The notes under the pieces: model-generated
The model's input: the letters and a program-made list of their open reading frames with translations, nothing else
Database searches by the model: none
Told to the model about the DNA's origin: nothing
Source: Winogradskya humida
GTDB taxonomy: Bacteria > Actinomycetota > Actinomycetes > Mycobacteriales > Micromonosporaceae
DNA length: 64,000 nucleotides
Direction: 5' to 3'
Assembly: GCF_016862215.1 (NCBI RefSeq)
Contig: NZ_BOMN01000113.1
Coordinates: 118,469-182,468 of the forward strand
Shown here: positions 52,326 through 61,073 of the stretch, one piece after another
Layout of the letters: every line of letters begins with the position of its first letter
Numbering within the stretch: the first letter of the stretch is position 1
Position numbers and translations under genes: made by a program

Positions 52326-52922
52326 GTGACGACGACGCGGGGCCCGTACGCGAAGGGTGTGGCTCGTAAGCAGGAGATCATCGAGGTGGCGCTCGAGCTG
52401 CTCGCCGTGGGCGGGCTGCGGCAGTCGACCCTCGACGAGATCGCCAAGCGGGTCGGGATCACCCGGCCGGGCCTGCTGCACTACTTCGGCTCCCGGGAGG
52501 CGCTGCTCACCGCCGTCCTCGAGGAACGCGACCGCCGCGACATCGCCCACGGCATCGGCGTCGGCGTCACGGGGATGGGCGTGACCGAGACCATGGACGA
52601 GGTGCTGCTGCACTCCCTGCGCTCCCCCGGCCTCGCCCGGCTCTTCACGATCTTCGCCGCGGAGGCCACCGACGAGGACCACCCGGCGCACGCGTTCTTC
52701 CGCGGCCGCTACCAGCGCATCCGCACGATGATCGAGGAGGGGATCCGCGCCGAGCAGGACGGCGGCGTCATCGATCGCGGCGTCGACCCTGGCCCGGCCG
52801 CCCAGCAGATCCTCGCGGTGCTCGACGGGCTCCAGCTGCAGTGGCTGCTCGACCCCGGGCTGGATCCGCGCACGGCGCTGCGTACCAGCATGATTGTCCT
52901 GTTGCCGGCACCCCGGACATAG
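52326..52922 (+). CDS. TetR-family regulator
   Basis: A 198-aa protein, GTG start. HTH: KQEIIEVALELLAVGGLRQS, LDEIAKRVGITRPGLLHYFG, SREALL. Ligand domain with LHSLRSPGLARLFTIFAAEA, conserved in TetR regulators of secreted hydrolases. Divergent from the GH2 gene. Confidence 0.92.
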   Translation: MTTTRGPYAKGVARKQEIIEVALELLAVGGLRQSTLDEIAKRVGITRPGLLHYFGSREALLTAVLEERDRRDIAHGIGVGVTGMGVTETMDEVLLHSLRSPGLARLFTIFAAEATDEDHPAHAFFRGRYQRIRTMIEEGIRAEQDGGVIDRGVDPGPAAQQILAVLDGLQLQWLLDPGLDPRTALRTSMIVLLPAPRT

Positions 52923-52954
52923 GTGGCTGCCGCTCGTTGCGCAAGATGATGGTC

Positions 52955-54334
52955 ATGCTTCCCGATTGGCTGCTCGCCGAGCTCGACACCGTGCCGGATT
53001 ATGACGCGTTTGCCGGGGTGGACGAGTTGCATGCCGGGCTCCGGGCGATTGCCGAGCGGTATCCGGACATCGCGACCCTGCACCGGTGTGGGTCGTCGCG
53101 GCAGGGCGACCCGTTGTGGTGCCTGAGTATCGATCGGCGGCCCGGGGAACGGCCCGGGGAGGCGCCCGAGGCGCTCGCGTTCGGGTTGCCGCATCCCAAT
53201 GAGCCGATCGGCGGGCTGACCGCGTTGCATCTGGCGGAGCGGCTCTGTGCCGACGAAGTGCTGCGGGAACGGCTCGGGCATCGGTGGCGGATTGTCGACT
53301 GCGCCGATCCGGACGGGTTGCGGCTCAATGAGGGATGGTTGCGGGGGCCGTTCACCCGGGCGAACTATGCGCGGCATTTCTACCGGCCGGCGGGGCGTGA
53401 TCAGGTGGAGTGGAATTTCCCGATCAACCATCAGACCGCGTATTTCGACGCGCCCATGCCGGAGACGCAGGCGCTGATGCGGCTCATCGACGAGCACCGT
53501 CCGGCGTTGGTGGCCTCGCTGCACAACAGTGAGCTGGGCGGGGCGTACTACTGGTTGAATCGGGCGGAGCCTGCCCTGCATCCCGTGTTGAAAGAGGTGC
53601 CGCAGCATCTCGGCATTCCCCTGGATCGCGGGGAGCCCGAGGCGGCCGGGCTGAATATGCTCGACGAGGCGATCTACGAGGCCGCGGCGCTGGAGAAGGT
53701 GTACGAGAAGACCATCGCCGACGGCGCGCCCTGGTTCGAGGGCGGTGGCAGCACCACCTGGTACGCCGATCGATGGGGCGCGTTGATGCTGGTCAGCGAG
53801 TTGCCGTACTGGCTGGATCCGCGCGTTGATGACACAGGTCCGGCCGGGGTGTCGTACGCACAGGCTCTGGCGGCCAATGCAGCGGGATTGGGCGAATTGG
53901 CGGAGCTGTTGAATCGCTCGGTCGATGCTGTCGAGGGTCAGTTGCTCGCACCCGATTCCCCGTTCTGGCGGGCCGCGCGGTTCTTCGCAAGCCTGGTGCG
54001 CGATGCCGCGGCGGGACGCAGAACGCGCAGTGAACTGCCCGCGTCGGATCGTCCGGCGACGGTTGCCGAGGCGAGTTCCCTCGAATCCCACGTTCACGAA
54101 TGGCGACTGCGCTACGGCGGCATTCTGCTGCGGGCTTTGCAGGGCGAGGCCGCGGTGGGCAATGTGCGTCATTCGGTACGCGCAGCGCTCAGCGAGATCG
54201 AGCAGCGGTATGCCGATTGGCTGGCCGAGGACACGGCCGGAGGCGAGCTAGAACCGATCGAAATCCGCCGGCTGGTGTCAGTTCAGTACGCCGCGACCAT
54301 CGCCGCGGCGGCCCACCTCGCCCACACTCTGTAG
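52955..54334 (+). CDS. M14-family zinc carboxypeptidase-like enzyme
   Basis: About 459 aa. Zinc motif HPNE (H-x-x-E in GLPHPNEPIGG), third ligand His in SLHNSELGG, substrate Arg region NYARHF and catalytic-type Glu in SELPYW. No signal peptide, so cytosolic. A helical domain of about 130 residues follows the catalytic fold. Several ATGs open the gene (52946, 52949, 52955). The stop abuts the start of the YihY-like gene. Substrate unknown; such enzymes cut peptides or amide-linked small molecules. Confidence 0.85.
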   Translation: MLPDWLLAELDTVPDYDAFAGVDELHAGLRAIAERYPDIATLHRCGSSRQGDPLWCLSIDRRPGERPGEAPEALAFGLPHPNEPIGGLTALHLAERLCADEVLRERLGHRWRIVDCADPDGLRLNEGWLRGPFTRANYARHFYRPAGRDQVEWNFPINHQTAYFDAPMPETQALMRLIDEHRPALVASLHNSELGGAYYWLNRAEPALHPVLKEVPQHLGIPLDRGEPEAAGLNMLDEAIYEAAALEKVYEKTIADGAPWFEGGGSTTWYADRWGALMLVSELPYWLDPRVDDTGPAGVSYAQALAANAAGLGELAELLNRSVDAVEGQLLAPDSPFWRAARFFASLVRDAAAGRRTRSELPASDRPATVAEASSLESHVHEWRLRYGGILLRALQGEAAVGNVRHSVRAALSEIEQRYADWLAEDTAGGELEPIEIRRLVSVQYAATIAAAAHLAHTL

Positions 54335-55216
54335 ATGCGGATCTCCGACGCCTGGGGGCGGCTCCGGCGGCGGGTCGGGTGGCTCGACCACCTGATCCGC
54401 GCCGGCGTGCGCTACGACGAGGCCGACGGTGGGCGGCTCGCCGCGGCGGTCACTTACTACGCGTTTTTCGCCGTTTTCGCGCTGGGCCTGCTCGGGTTCG
54501 CGGTGTTCGGGTTCTTCCTCGACGACCAGGCGGTCCTGCGGTCGGTGCAGCGTTACCTCGCGGAGGACCTGCCCCGGGTGGACGTGCAGTCGCTGCGCAA
54601 CGCCCGGGGAACCGTCGGCGTCATCGCGTTCTTCGGCCTGCCGATCACCGCCTGGTTCTGGGTCGACGTGCTGCGCTCGTCGATCCGCCGGATCTGGCAG
54701 CTGCCAGAATACCCGGGCAAACTCGTCATCCGGATCCTCGTCGACCTGCTCGTGCTGGCCGGGCTGGGGGTGCTGCTCGCCGCCTCACTGGCGATCGCCT
54801 ATGTGACGACCACGGTCGCCAACCGGGCGGTCGATGTGGCGAACACCGATCCGGAGCCGTCGCACTGGCTGCTCAGCGGGGTCGGGCTGGTGGTCGGGCT
54901 GGCCGTGAACACGGCGCTGGCGTGTGGGGCATTGACCGGGCTGCCACGCGTACGCATGCCATGGCGCCGTTTGATCGGTCCTGCCCTCGTCGTGGCGGTC
55001 GGTTTGGAGCTGCTCAAAACGTTGGGCCGGCTGTATGTGCAGGCCACCGAATCGAACCCGACCTACCAGCTCGTCGCCGGATCGGTCGGACTGCTCGTCT
55101 TCCTCAACGCGGTGAACCAGCTGGTGCTGTTCGCCGCGGCCCTCACCGCGACGAGTACGGCCGGGAGCCCATCAGATCTCGCCGTCCCCGGCAACGACGA
55201 CGACGGGCCTACCTAG
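54335..55216 (+). CDS. YihY/BrkB-type membrane protein
   Basis: A 293-aa protein with six membrane helices and the YihY/UPF0761 start (RAGVRYDEADGGRLAAAVTYYAFFAVFALGLLGF), a VQRYLAEDLP loop and a TYQLVAGSVGLLVFLNAVNQLVLFAAAL end. Members are inner-membrane proteins with disputed roles (RNase BN claim was withdrawn). ATG is adjacent to the peptidase stop, so it is likely co-transcribed. Confidence 0.9.
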   Translation: MRISDAWGRLRRRVGWLDHLIRAGVRYDEADGGRLAAAVTYYAFFAVFALGLLGFAVFGFFLDDQAVLRSVQRYLAEDLPRVDVQSLRNARGTVGVIAFFGLPITAWFWVDVLRSSIRRIWQLPEYPGKLVIRILVDLLVLAGLGVLLAASLAIAYVTTTVANRAVDVANTDPEPSHWLLSGVGLVVGLAVNTALACGALTGLPRVRMPWRRLIGPALVVAVGLELLKTLGRLYVQATESNPTYQLVAGSVGLLVFLNAVNQLVLFAAALTATSTAGSPSDLAVPGNDDDGPT

Positions 55217-55742
55217 CCACGTGATGGCCCTCGTCCCGGAGATGGCCGCGACGTTTGTGGGCGAGCTCGCCGCGTACGGTGCGCTGCCATACCCGCGCGT
55301 TGCTGTCCATGAACTGAATCATCGGCACCAGCCGGGCCAGCTCGATCATCTCCGGCTGCGCCGGCCGATCCAGGCTCACGAACGGCAACGTGTGGTCACC
55401 CGGGGGAACCTTGCCGAGGCTCACTACCCGGGCGTTCGGAAACGGGAGATACAGGAACACGTCGTTGATCGCCATCGAGCTCGCGTTGCTGATCGTGACC
55501 ATGATCTGATCCCAGCGTACGGCCGCGACGCCGACGGTCGCCCGCTGCGGGAACCCGTACCCGGATCCGTCGTCACTGAGCGGCGCCGCCCAGACCAGGA
55601 AGTCCACCTTGGCGGCCTGTTCGCCCCGGCGGTCACGCAGCTGCATCAACAGGGTCCACGCGACGACGGCGAAAGCGCCGCCGGTCGCCAGTGATTCGAT
55701 CCATCCCGGGACGTCGCCCCATTCGATCCCGTCAAGACTCAC
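55209..55742 (-). CDS. Single-TM protein overlapping the toxin gene
   Basis: A 177-aa protein, GTG start. An N-terminal amphipathic then hydrophobic stretch (PGWIESLATGGAFAVVAWTLLMQL), then a soluble beta-rich domain (VRWDQIMVTISNASSMAIND and VFLYLPFPNARVV). Its start overlaps the toxin stop by 11 bp, so it is part of the toxin-antitoxin transcript. No family known. It may anchor, modulate or respond to the toxin, or only share the transcript. Confidence 0.6.
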   Translation of the reverse strand: MSLDGIEWGDVPGWIESLATGGAFAVVAWTLLMQLRDRRGEQAAKVDFLVWAAPLSDDGSGYGFPQRATVGVAAVRWDQIMVTISNASSMAINDVFLYLPFPNARVVSLGKVPPGDHTLPFVSLDRPAQPEMIELARLVPMIQFMDSNARVWQRTVRGELAHKRRGHLRDEGHHVAR

Positions 55743-56013
55743 GGTCGTCCACCGCTATGACCGTTACCAATCGTTCGGCGTCGTCGATCTCGTAAATGAC
55801 CCGGAACTGCCGCTTCCTGGCGGAGAAGAGACGCGGGTACGGCTTCAGCTGCCGGCCCTGACCGTATGGATCGTCGGCCAGCTCGGTCTTGATGTAGGTC
55901 AGAGCGCTGAGCGCGACCAGTTGTTCCAGGCCCGCGGCGAGTTGTTTCGCCGCGGTCTTACGGAAAGTGAGCCGGTACGGCGGCGGTGTGTGCTTGGGCC
56001 GTCGCCAGGCCAT
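55732..56013 (-). CDS. RelE/ParE-type toxin
   Basis: A 93-aa basic protein with the RelE/ParE pattern: YRLTFRKTAAKQLAAGL, an internal LKPYPRLFSARKRQFRVIYEIDD strand set and C-terminal VIAVDDRES. RelE toxins cut ribosome-bound mRNA; ParE poisons gyrase. The group is not settled. It follows the antitoxin gene by 6 bp. Confidence 0.82.
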   Translation of the reverse strand: MAWRRPKHTPPPYRLTFRKTAAKQLAAGLEQLVALSALTYIKTELADDPYGQGRQLKPYPRLFSARKRQFRVIYEIDDAERLVTVIAVDDRES

Positions 56014-56019
56014 CGAGGA

Positions 56020-56427
56020 TCAGGTCCCGTACCCTCGCCTGTCATAACTGCCGAGGGCGGGGATCTCCCCCGACGGATGATCATCGGGCAGGTTCAGCCT
56101 GTCGCCCACGGTGTTCTCGCCGAACGGCTCCCAGGGCGACCCCGGCGCCATCGTCGCCACCGGAAATGCTCGCTGGTAGACCATTTCCTCGACCTGGTCG
56201 AGGGAATATTCGTGCAGGTCGCTGAGGCCTTGACCGATCATCCCGAGCAGCCTGGGGTCGGAGAGCACCTCGATGCTCTCGACCATCGACTCGTACTTGA
56301 CCTTGTCGACGAGGACGACGACCGGTTCGCCGTCCACCTCGACCTCGATGTCTTCCCCCGTGTCATGCACGCGTCGCACCCACTCGGACAACTGATTCCA
56401 GAGGGCATGCAATGTGACTTGCGGCAC
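56020..56427 (-). CDS. Phd/YefM-type antitoxin
   Basis: A 135-aa protein. The N-terminus resembles Phd/YefM: VTLHALWNQLSEWVRRVHDTG, VDGEPVVVLVDKVKYESMVESIEVLSDP. The following segment is the toxin-binding tail, unusually long and acidic. GTG at 56427 follows GGGAGG at 5 nt. Together with the next gene it forms a type II system; the dimer should repress the operon. Confidence 0.8.
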   Translation of the reverse strand: MPQVTLHALWNQLSEWVRRVHDTGEDIEVEVDGEPVVVLVDKVKYESMVESIEVLSDPRLLGMIGQGLSDLHEYSLDQVEEMVYQRAFPVATMAPGSPWEPFGENTVGDRLNLPDDHPSGEIPALGSYDRRGYGT

Positions 56428-56624
56428 CGTGGCCTCCCTGTTGTCAGTGTGCGGAGCGCAGGGAGATGTCGTCAATCGACCGGTAAGTTCATTCCTGGGA
56501 GCTATCTGAACGACACTCGATCGGGTTATCGGGAGAGTTACGTCGTGATGCTGCACCAAATTCCAACGATGCATGCAAAAGCTTGGTTGCGGCCGGAAGG
56601 CAATCTGTCAGGAACCGGACCGGA

Positions 56625-57272
56625 TCAGGTGGTGGTGCCGCACCCGGTGCAGAACATGGCTGACGGGTTCAGTTTCGTGCCGCACTGACCGCAGAACCGG
56701 GCAGCCTCCTGCGCCGCCGCCAGTGGCGTGCCGCAATGCTGGCAATACTTCCCGCCGCCGGTCTCGTTGCTGCACGACGGGCAGCGCGCGGTGACCTCGT
56801 GCTGATGCTGCACGTTGTTCGTCCAGTCGACTCGGGCGATGCTCTCCCGCAGCTGGTGGCGCTGCGCCTCGGCCTGCATACCGGCGATCTCCTGGTCGAG
56901 CTTCGGCGCGCAGTCCGTGCAGACACCGCGCTCGCCGTTCCAGCAGACCGGCCCGCACACCCACTGCCCGCAGCGGTGACACTGGTGGAAGCTCGGGCTG
57001 ATCTCCTCGACGGCCTCCCGCATCGCCTTGTCCCACGCCGGGCCGCGCACCCCGTCGGAGAACAACGCCGAGTCGTACCCGATCGACGACATCTTCGAAC
57101 CCCACTCACCGCCGACCAGTTCACCACCCATCCGCAGCAGCTTCCCGCCGAACCCGGTCACCGACCGCTTGAACGACGAGGTGTATCCGTTGCCACAACG
57201 CTCGCAGAAGAACTCGAACTGGAACCCGTCCCGGTTCGACCTGTCCTGATAGTTATCGGTGAACCCGATCAT
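56625..57272 (-). CDS. Zinc-ribbon protein
   Basis: About 215 aa with four Cys-pair ribbons: FFCERCGNGY, HQCHRCGQWVCGPVCW, RCPSCSNETGGGKYCQHCG and ARFCGQCGTKLNPSAMFCTGCG. The middle contains a charged helix (KLDQEIAGMQAEAQRHQL). Zinc ribbons of this kind are often structural in multi-protein systems or bind nucleic acid. Function unknown; next to a toxin-antitoxin pair but with a different start region. Confidence 0.75.
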   Translation of the reverse strand: MIGFTDNYQDRSNRDGFQFEFFCERCGNGYTSSFKRSVTGFGGKLLRMGGELVGGEWGSKMSSIGYDSALFSDGVRGPAWDKAMREAVEEISPSFHQCHRCGQWVCGPVCWNGERGVCTDCAPKLDQEIAGMQAEAQRHQLRESIARVDWTNNVQHQHEVTARCPSCSNETGGGKYCQHCGTPLAAAQEAARFCGQCGTKLNPSAMFCTGCGTTT

Positions 57273-57454
57273 GCCGGCCATGCCTGGACGGTACAGCTAC
57301 CTGACAACGATCAAAATGGGCCGTTGAGGTGCTACCGAGCGTCGAAATCGGCGCGCCCTTCGTCGATGCGGCCCAGGTGATCGACCGTCGAGGCCGCGCA
57401 GGGTGACGGTCAACGTCCGCTGCCTGCTGTCCTCGACGGCCCGTTTTCAGCTCG

Positions 57455-58048
57455 GTGAAACGCATCCGAATTTCTCGTCAATTGTCGGCTGGCAGACGGA
57501 CTCCTCCACAGCCGCCTGCCAGGGTGACAGCGGAGGTCAGGTTTTGCAGACCGCCAGCGATCTCAAGTCAAGGCGGTAGGGATGATTCAAGCGGTAGGCA
57601 AACCCGGACCGGCAAGAGCGCCCTGGACGGATACCGCTACGACAAATACACACTCACCGAAATTCGCACCCTCGCCGGACCACCCGTGTCAGACGGCGCC
57701 AGTGTTTGGGTCCTCGTCCCCGAAACACCCGCCGACCCCGGCATCATGCAGACGGGGCCGGATGGACCGATATGGGGTCCCGACGGGGCACTGCTGGCGT
57801 TCTACAGCCCGCAAGACGTGAACAAGGGGCCGCTCGGCGCAGTCATCTATCACGTTCCTCTGGTCGGAGATCAAGCAATTTTTCCCACCCAAAATTGCTG
57901 GGGACCATTCGGCGCAGCGGGCCAGCCCGGCAAGCCGTACACCGGTCCTCTGACGGAAATCCCCGGCAGCCACACCTACGATCACCTCGCCCCCCGCGGC
58001 TTCACAGCCGTTCCACTCGCCGCCATCATCGCGGTGATTCCCCGATAG
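57455..58048 (+). CDS. Hypothetical protein, start unclear
   Basis: The C-terminal 140 residues look coding: DGYRYDKYTLTEIRTLAG, SVWVLVPETPADPGIMQTG, FYSPQDVNKGPLGAVIYHVP, and PGSHTYDHLAPRGFTAVP. The first 50 residues are Arg/Pro-rich and not protein-like, so the true start may lie near 57600 or be disrupted. Tail-to-tail overlap (22 bp) with the next gene. No family recognised. Confidence 0.45.
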   Translation: MKRIRISRQLSAGRRTPPQPPARVTAEVRFCRPPAISSQGGRDDSSGRQTRTGKSALDGYRYDKYTLTEIRTLAGPPVSDGASVWVLVPETPADPGIMQTGPDGPIWGPDGALLAFYSPQDVNKGPLGAVIYHVPLVGDQAIFPTQNCWGPFGAAGQPGKPYTGPLTEIPGSHTYDHLAPRGFTAVPLAAIIAVIPR

Positions 58049-58424
58049 GCGCGTGAACTCGGTTGCGTGTCAGCGACCGGAAGGCGTCGCCGAGGAAGGA
58101 GGCACCCAGGACGAGGACGATCCCGTCCAGGATGGCTTCCACCCATCGGAGGGATATCAGGTCCACCCCGACCGCGGAGATGCACAACAGCGCCCCGGAG
58201 CCGAGCCATCGCAATGCTGTCCGGGCCGGGACGACCGGCCCGGTCCTGGCCGCGTACCTGAGATACACCGCCAGAGGCAGAAGCAGCAGTGGTGCTGTCG
58301 CCTCCCGGTTGACCGCCTCGGACCAGCTCTCCTCATGCAGCCGGTATCCGAGAAGGAAGACCACGAGGGGCATGGGAAGCCCCGCGACACCGGGCAACCA
58401 TCGCCTGCCGTCACCATCGGCCAT
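58026..58424 (-). CDS. Small membrane protein
   Basis: A 132-aa protein with three or four helices (PMPLVVFLLGYRL, PLLLLPLAVYLRYA, LLCISAVGVDLI, ILDGIVLVLGASFLGDAF). ATG at 58424 follows AGAAGG at 7 nt. No known family. It stands alone between the hypothetical protein and the SDR. Confidence 0.65.
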   Translation of the reverse strand: MADGDGRRWLPGVAGLPMPLVVFLLGYRLHEESWSEAVNREATAPLLLLPLAVYLRYAARTGPVVPARTALRWLGSGALLCISAVGVDLISLRWVEAILDGIVLVLGASFLGDAFRSLTRNRVHAPIGESPR

Positions 58425-58497
58425 AGTTGAACCTTCTGTAGACGATTTCGACGTACCGTACCCGGAGTCGTTCAATGCCACCGATGGGGCGTTCTGA

Positions 58498-59229
58498 TCA
58501 GATCTGGTTCTCGCCGCCGTCGATGTGGAGGTTGGTGCCGAGGATGAAGCTGCTGTCGGCGGAGGCGAGGAAGGAGACGACGGAGGCGACCTCGTCCGCG
58601 CGGCCCACGCGGCCGAGCGGGATGGCGGCGGCGAATTGGGCCATGACGGCGGGTGCCTGTTCCTCGCCGACCATGCCGGCGATGGCGGGGGTGTCGATCG
58701 TGCCCGGTGCGATCGCGTTGACCCGGATGCCGCGGCCCTTCAGTTCATTGGCCCAGGTCCGCGTGTACGACCGGAGGGCGGCCTTCGACGCCGCGTACGC
58801 CCCGAACGCCTCGACGCCGTCGTCGGCGCGGACCGAGGAGTTCAGGATGATCGAGGCGCCGTCGTTGAGCAGGGGTAGCGCCTTCTGGACCGTGAACAGG
58901 GTGCCTCGGACGTTGACCGCGAAGATCCGGTCGAGGTGGTCCTCGGTGGTCTGTTCGAGGGTGGCGAAGCCGGCGGTGCCCGCGTTCGCGAACAGCACGT
59001 CGAGGCCCTGGCCACGCTCGTGGACGGCGGCGTAGAGGCGATCGAGGTCGTCGAGGTTCGCGATGTCGCCCTGGACGGCGGTTGCCGAGCCGATGGCTTC
59101 CACGGCGGCGTCGAGTTCGGCTTTGCGGCGGCCGGTGATGAACACGTGCGCGCCGTCGGCGGCCAGCCGTACCGCTGCGGCCAGGCCGATCCCGCTGCTG
59201 CCACCGGTGACAACGGCTGTCTTTCCCAT
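58498..59229 (-). CDS. Short-chain dehydrogenase/reductase
   Basis: A 243-aa classical SDR: TGGSSGIG loop (about 8-15), ANAG near 79, catalytic Ser in ILNSSVRA, YAASK, and a NLHIDGGE end. Cytosolic NAD(P) oxidoreductase. A strong palindrome lies 22 bp upstream, so it is probably repressed by a regulator encoded elsewhere. Confidence 0.93.
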   Translation of the reverse strand: MGKTAVVTGGSSGIGLAAAVRLAADGAHVFITGRRKAELDAAVEAIGSATAVQGDIANLDDLDRLYAAVHERGQGLDVLFANAGTAGFATLEQTTEDHLDRIFAVNVRGTLFTVQKALPLLNDGASIILNSSVRADDGVEAFGAYAASKAALRSYTRTWANELKGRGIRVNAIAPGTIDTPAIAGMVGEEQAPAVMAQFAAAIPLGRVGRADEVASVVSFLASADSSFILGTNLHIDGGENQI

Positions 59230-59251
59230 GATGCAACCTCCAGAGATTTAA

Positions 59252-59270
59252 GTTCCGGTCGGACCGGAAC
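59252..59270. promoter_or_regulatory. Perfect 19-bp palindrome GTTCCGGTCGGACCGGAAC
   Basis: Nine-bp arms around one central base, in the short gap upstream of the SDR. No regulator gene is adjacent; the cognate protein must be elsewhere or lost. Confidence 0.55.
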
Positions 59271-59351
59271 AGAAAGGTAGCATGGCGGGATGGATGACTT
59301 CCGCCCCGCTACCGAGCCACGCTTGGCCCGGTGGAACCCTAGGATCGGGTC

Positions 59352-59821
59352 ATGGCTCGGACTGACGCGGCTTCCCGGGTGATTGCGGCTCCGATCGACC
59401 GGGTCTACGCGGCTCTGGTCGATCCCGAGGCGTTGACGGGGTGGTTGCCGCCCGATGGCATGAGCGGGCGGTTCGAGCGGTTCGACGCGTATCCGGGTGG
59501 GTCCTATCGGCTCGTGCTGACCTATGCGGACGCCTCGGCCGCGCACGGCAAGACCACCGCGGACACGGACATCGTCGAGGCCGAGTTCGTGGATATCGTT
59601 GCTGGTGCCCGAGTGGTGCAGGCCGTCACCTTCGTCTCCGACGACCCGGCCAGGCGGGCACCATGACGATGACGTGGGAGGTCACGGCGGTAGAGCACGG
59701 CACGCTCGTGGAGTTCCGGGCCGAGAACGTTCCCGCCGGCATCTCCGCCGCCGACCATGCTGCCGGGTTGAACTCCTCGCTGGCCAACCTTGCCGAGCAT
59801 CTGACCTCATCTAGCTCCTGA
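59352..59821 (+). pseudogene. SRPBCC (AHSA1-like) protein, split by a one-base frameshift
   Basis: Frame one: RVIAAPIDRVYAALVDPEAL, WLPPDGMSGRFERFDAYPGG, then VTFVSDDPA. The next frame continues AGTMTMTWEVTAVEHGTLVEF and HAAGLNSSLANLAEHL. One extra G at CCAGG|CGGG rejoins them as DPARAGTMTMTW. The completed protein is a normal AHSA1-type ligand-binding fold of about 156 residues. Decay or sequencing error are both possible. Its end overlaps trpD convergently by 11 bp. Confidence 0.75.
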
Positions 59822-60824
59822 TCCACCGTTCGAGAGTGGCCTGGGCTGCGCCGGTGTCGATGGCCTCCGCGCAGCGCGCGACAGCGGCCGCGAACTGGTC
59901 GGTCAGCGGCTCGTCCGACCCGGCGACCGCGACCAGCACCGCGGCGGCGTTGAGCAGGACCACATCCCGGACCGGGCCTCGCTGACCGGCGAGCAGCGCA
60001 TGTAGGACGAGGGCGTTCGCAGCGGCGTCTCCCCCACGTAGCTGAGCAGGCGTAGCGGGTGTGAGTCCCAGAGCACGCGGATCCAGCACTGCGGTTCTGA
60101 CCGAGCCGTCCCGCACGGTCCACACCTTCGAGGTGGTGGTCGTGGTGAGCTTGTCCAGGCCGTCATCCCCGCGTACGACCAGCGCGCGACGCCCGCCCGC
60201 AGCCAGCGCGCCCGCGATCACCGGTGCCATCCTGGCATCCGCCACACCGACCACCTGATACCGCGGCATCGCCGGGTTGATCAGCGGTCCGAGGACGTTG
60301 AAGACCGTCGGCACGCCGAGCTCGCGCCGTACGGCCGCCGCGTGCCGCAGTCCCGGGTTGTACCGGGGCGCGAAGAGGAGCGTGATCCCCGCTTCGGCGG
60401 CGACCCGCGCGGGGTCCTCGGGCGTGAGCGTCACGCCCAGCTCCTCGACCAGGTCGGCAGCGCCCGCGGTGGTCGACGACGAGGCCCGGCCGCCGTGCTT
60501 GACCATTGTCACGCCGGTGGCGGCTGCGACGATCGCCGCCATGGTGGAGATGTTGATCGCGCCGGTGCCGTCGCCCCCGGTTCCGGCGAGGTCGGCGGTG
60601 ACGCCCGGCACGTCTACGCGTACGCAGCTGATCTGTAAGGCCTCGACGAAGCCGGCGACCTCTGTTGCGGTCTCGCCCTTGGCCCGGAGGGCGGTGAGCA
60701 GCGCTGCGGTCTGAACGTCGGTGGCCTCTCCCGCGACGATCCGGCCCATCGCCCACCGTGCTTGTGCGATGGTGAGATCACGACCGTTGAGCAGGCTTTT
60801 CAGGAGGGTTGCGGCAGTTGTCAC
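59811..60824 (-). CDS. trpD: Anthranilate phosphoribosyltransferase
   Basis: A 337-aa protein of normal length that joins anthranilate to PRPP in tryptophan synthesis. Motifs: LAGTGGDGTGAINISTMAAI (PRPP loop), VKHGGRASSSTTAGAADLVEELGV, FAPRYNPGLRHAAAVRRELG, FNVLGPLINP. KHGGRASS is a variant of the usual KHGNRAASS, so substrate binding may differ slightly. GTG at 60824 follows GAGGA. No other trp gene is next to it; a second copy may exist elsewhere. Confidence 0.93.
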   Translation of the reverse strand: MTTAATLLKSLLNGRDLTIAQARWAMGRIVAGEATDVQTAALLTALRAKGETATEVAGFVEALQISCVRVDVPGVTADLAGTGGDGTGAINISTMAAIVAAATGVTMVKHGGRASSSTTAGAADLVEELGVTLTPEDPARVAAEAGITLLFAPRYNPGLRHAAAVRRELGVPTVFNVLGPLINPAMPRYQVVGVADARMAPVIAGALAAGGRRALVVRGDDGLDKLTTTTTSKVWTVRDGSVRTAVLDPRALGLTPATPAQLRGGDAAANALVLHALLAGQRGPVRDVVLLNAAAVLVAVAGSDEPLTDQFAAAVARCAEAIDTGAAQATLERWIRS

Positions 60825-61073
60825 GGGAGTCCTCGGGCAGGGGGCGCCCCGATGGAGGCTGCGCGCCTCACATGACGACGGCCGACTCGTCGAGGCGGCC
60901 GGGGTGGGATCGAACGAGCAGGGGCCGCCTAGGGGGCGGGCCACCAACCAGTCGACAGCTTGATCACAGCGCCACTCTAGTCCCGGACGGTGCGATTCGG
61001 TTGCATCACTCAACCGGAGTCACCGCAGTGCCGAAGAGAGGAGGCTTTTACAACTCAGGAGGAGTAGTCCCCC

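Noticed and set aside
52709..54172. 487-codon open frame on the minus strand
   Set aside because: Antisense to the M14 peptidase, Arg/Pro-rich, with no domain.
60825..61013. N-terminal extension of TrpD or a trp leader peptide
   Set aside because: TrpD homologues start near TTAATLLKSLL and the GTG at 60824 has a ribosome site. The upstream frame has only two scattered Trp codons and no attenuator-like hairpin pair.
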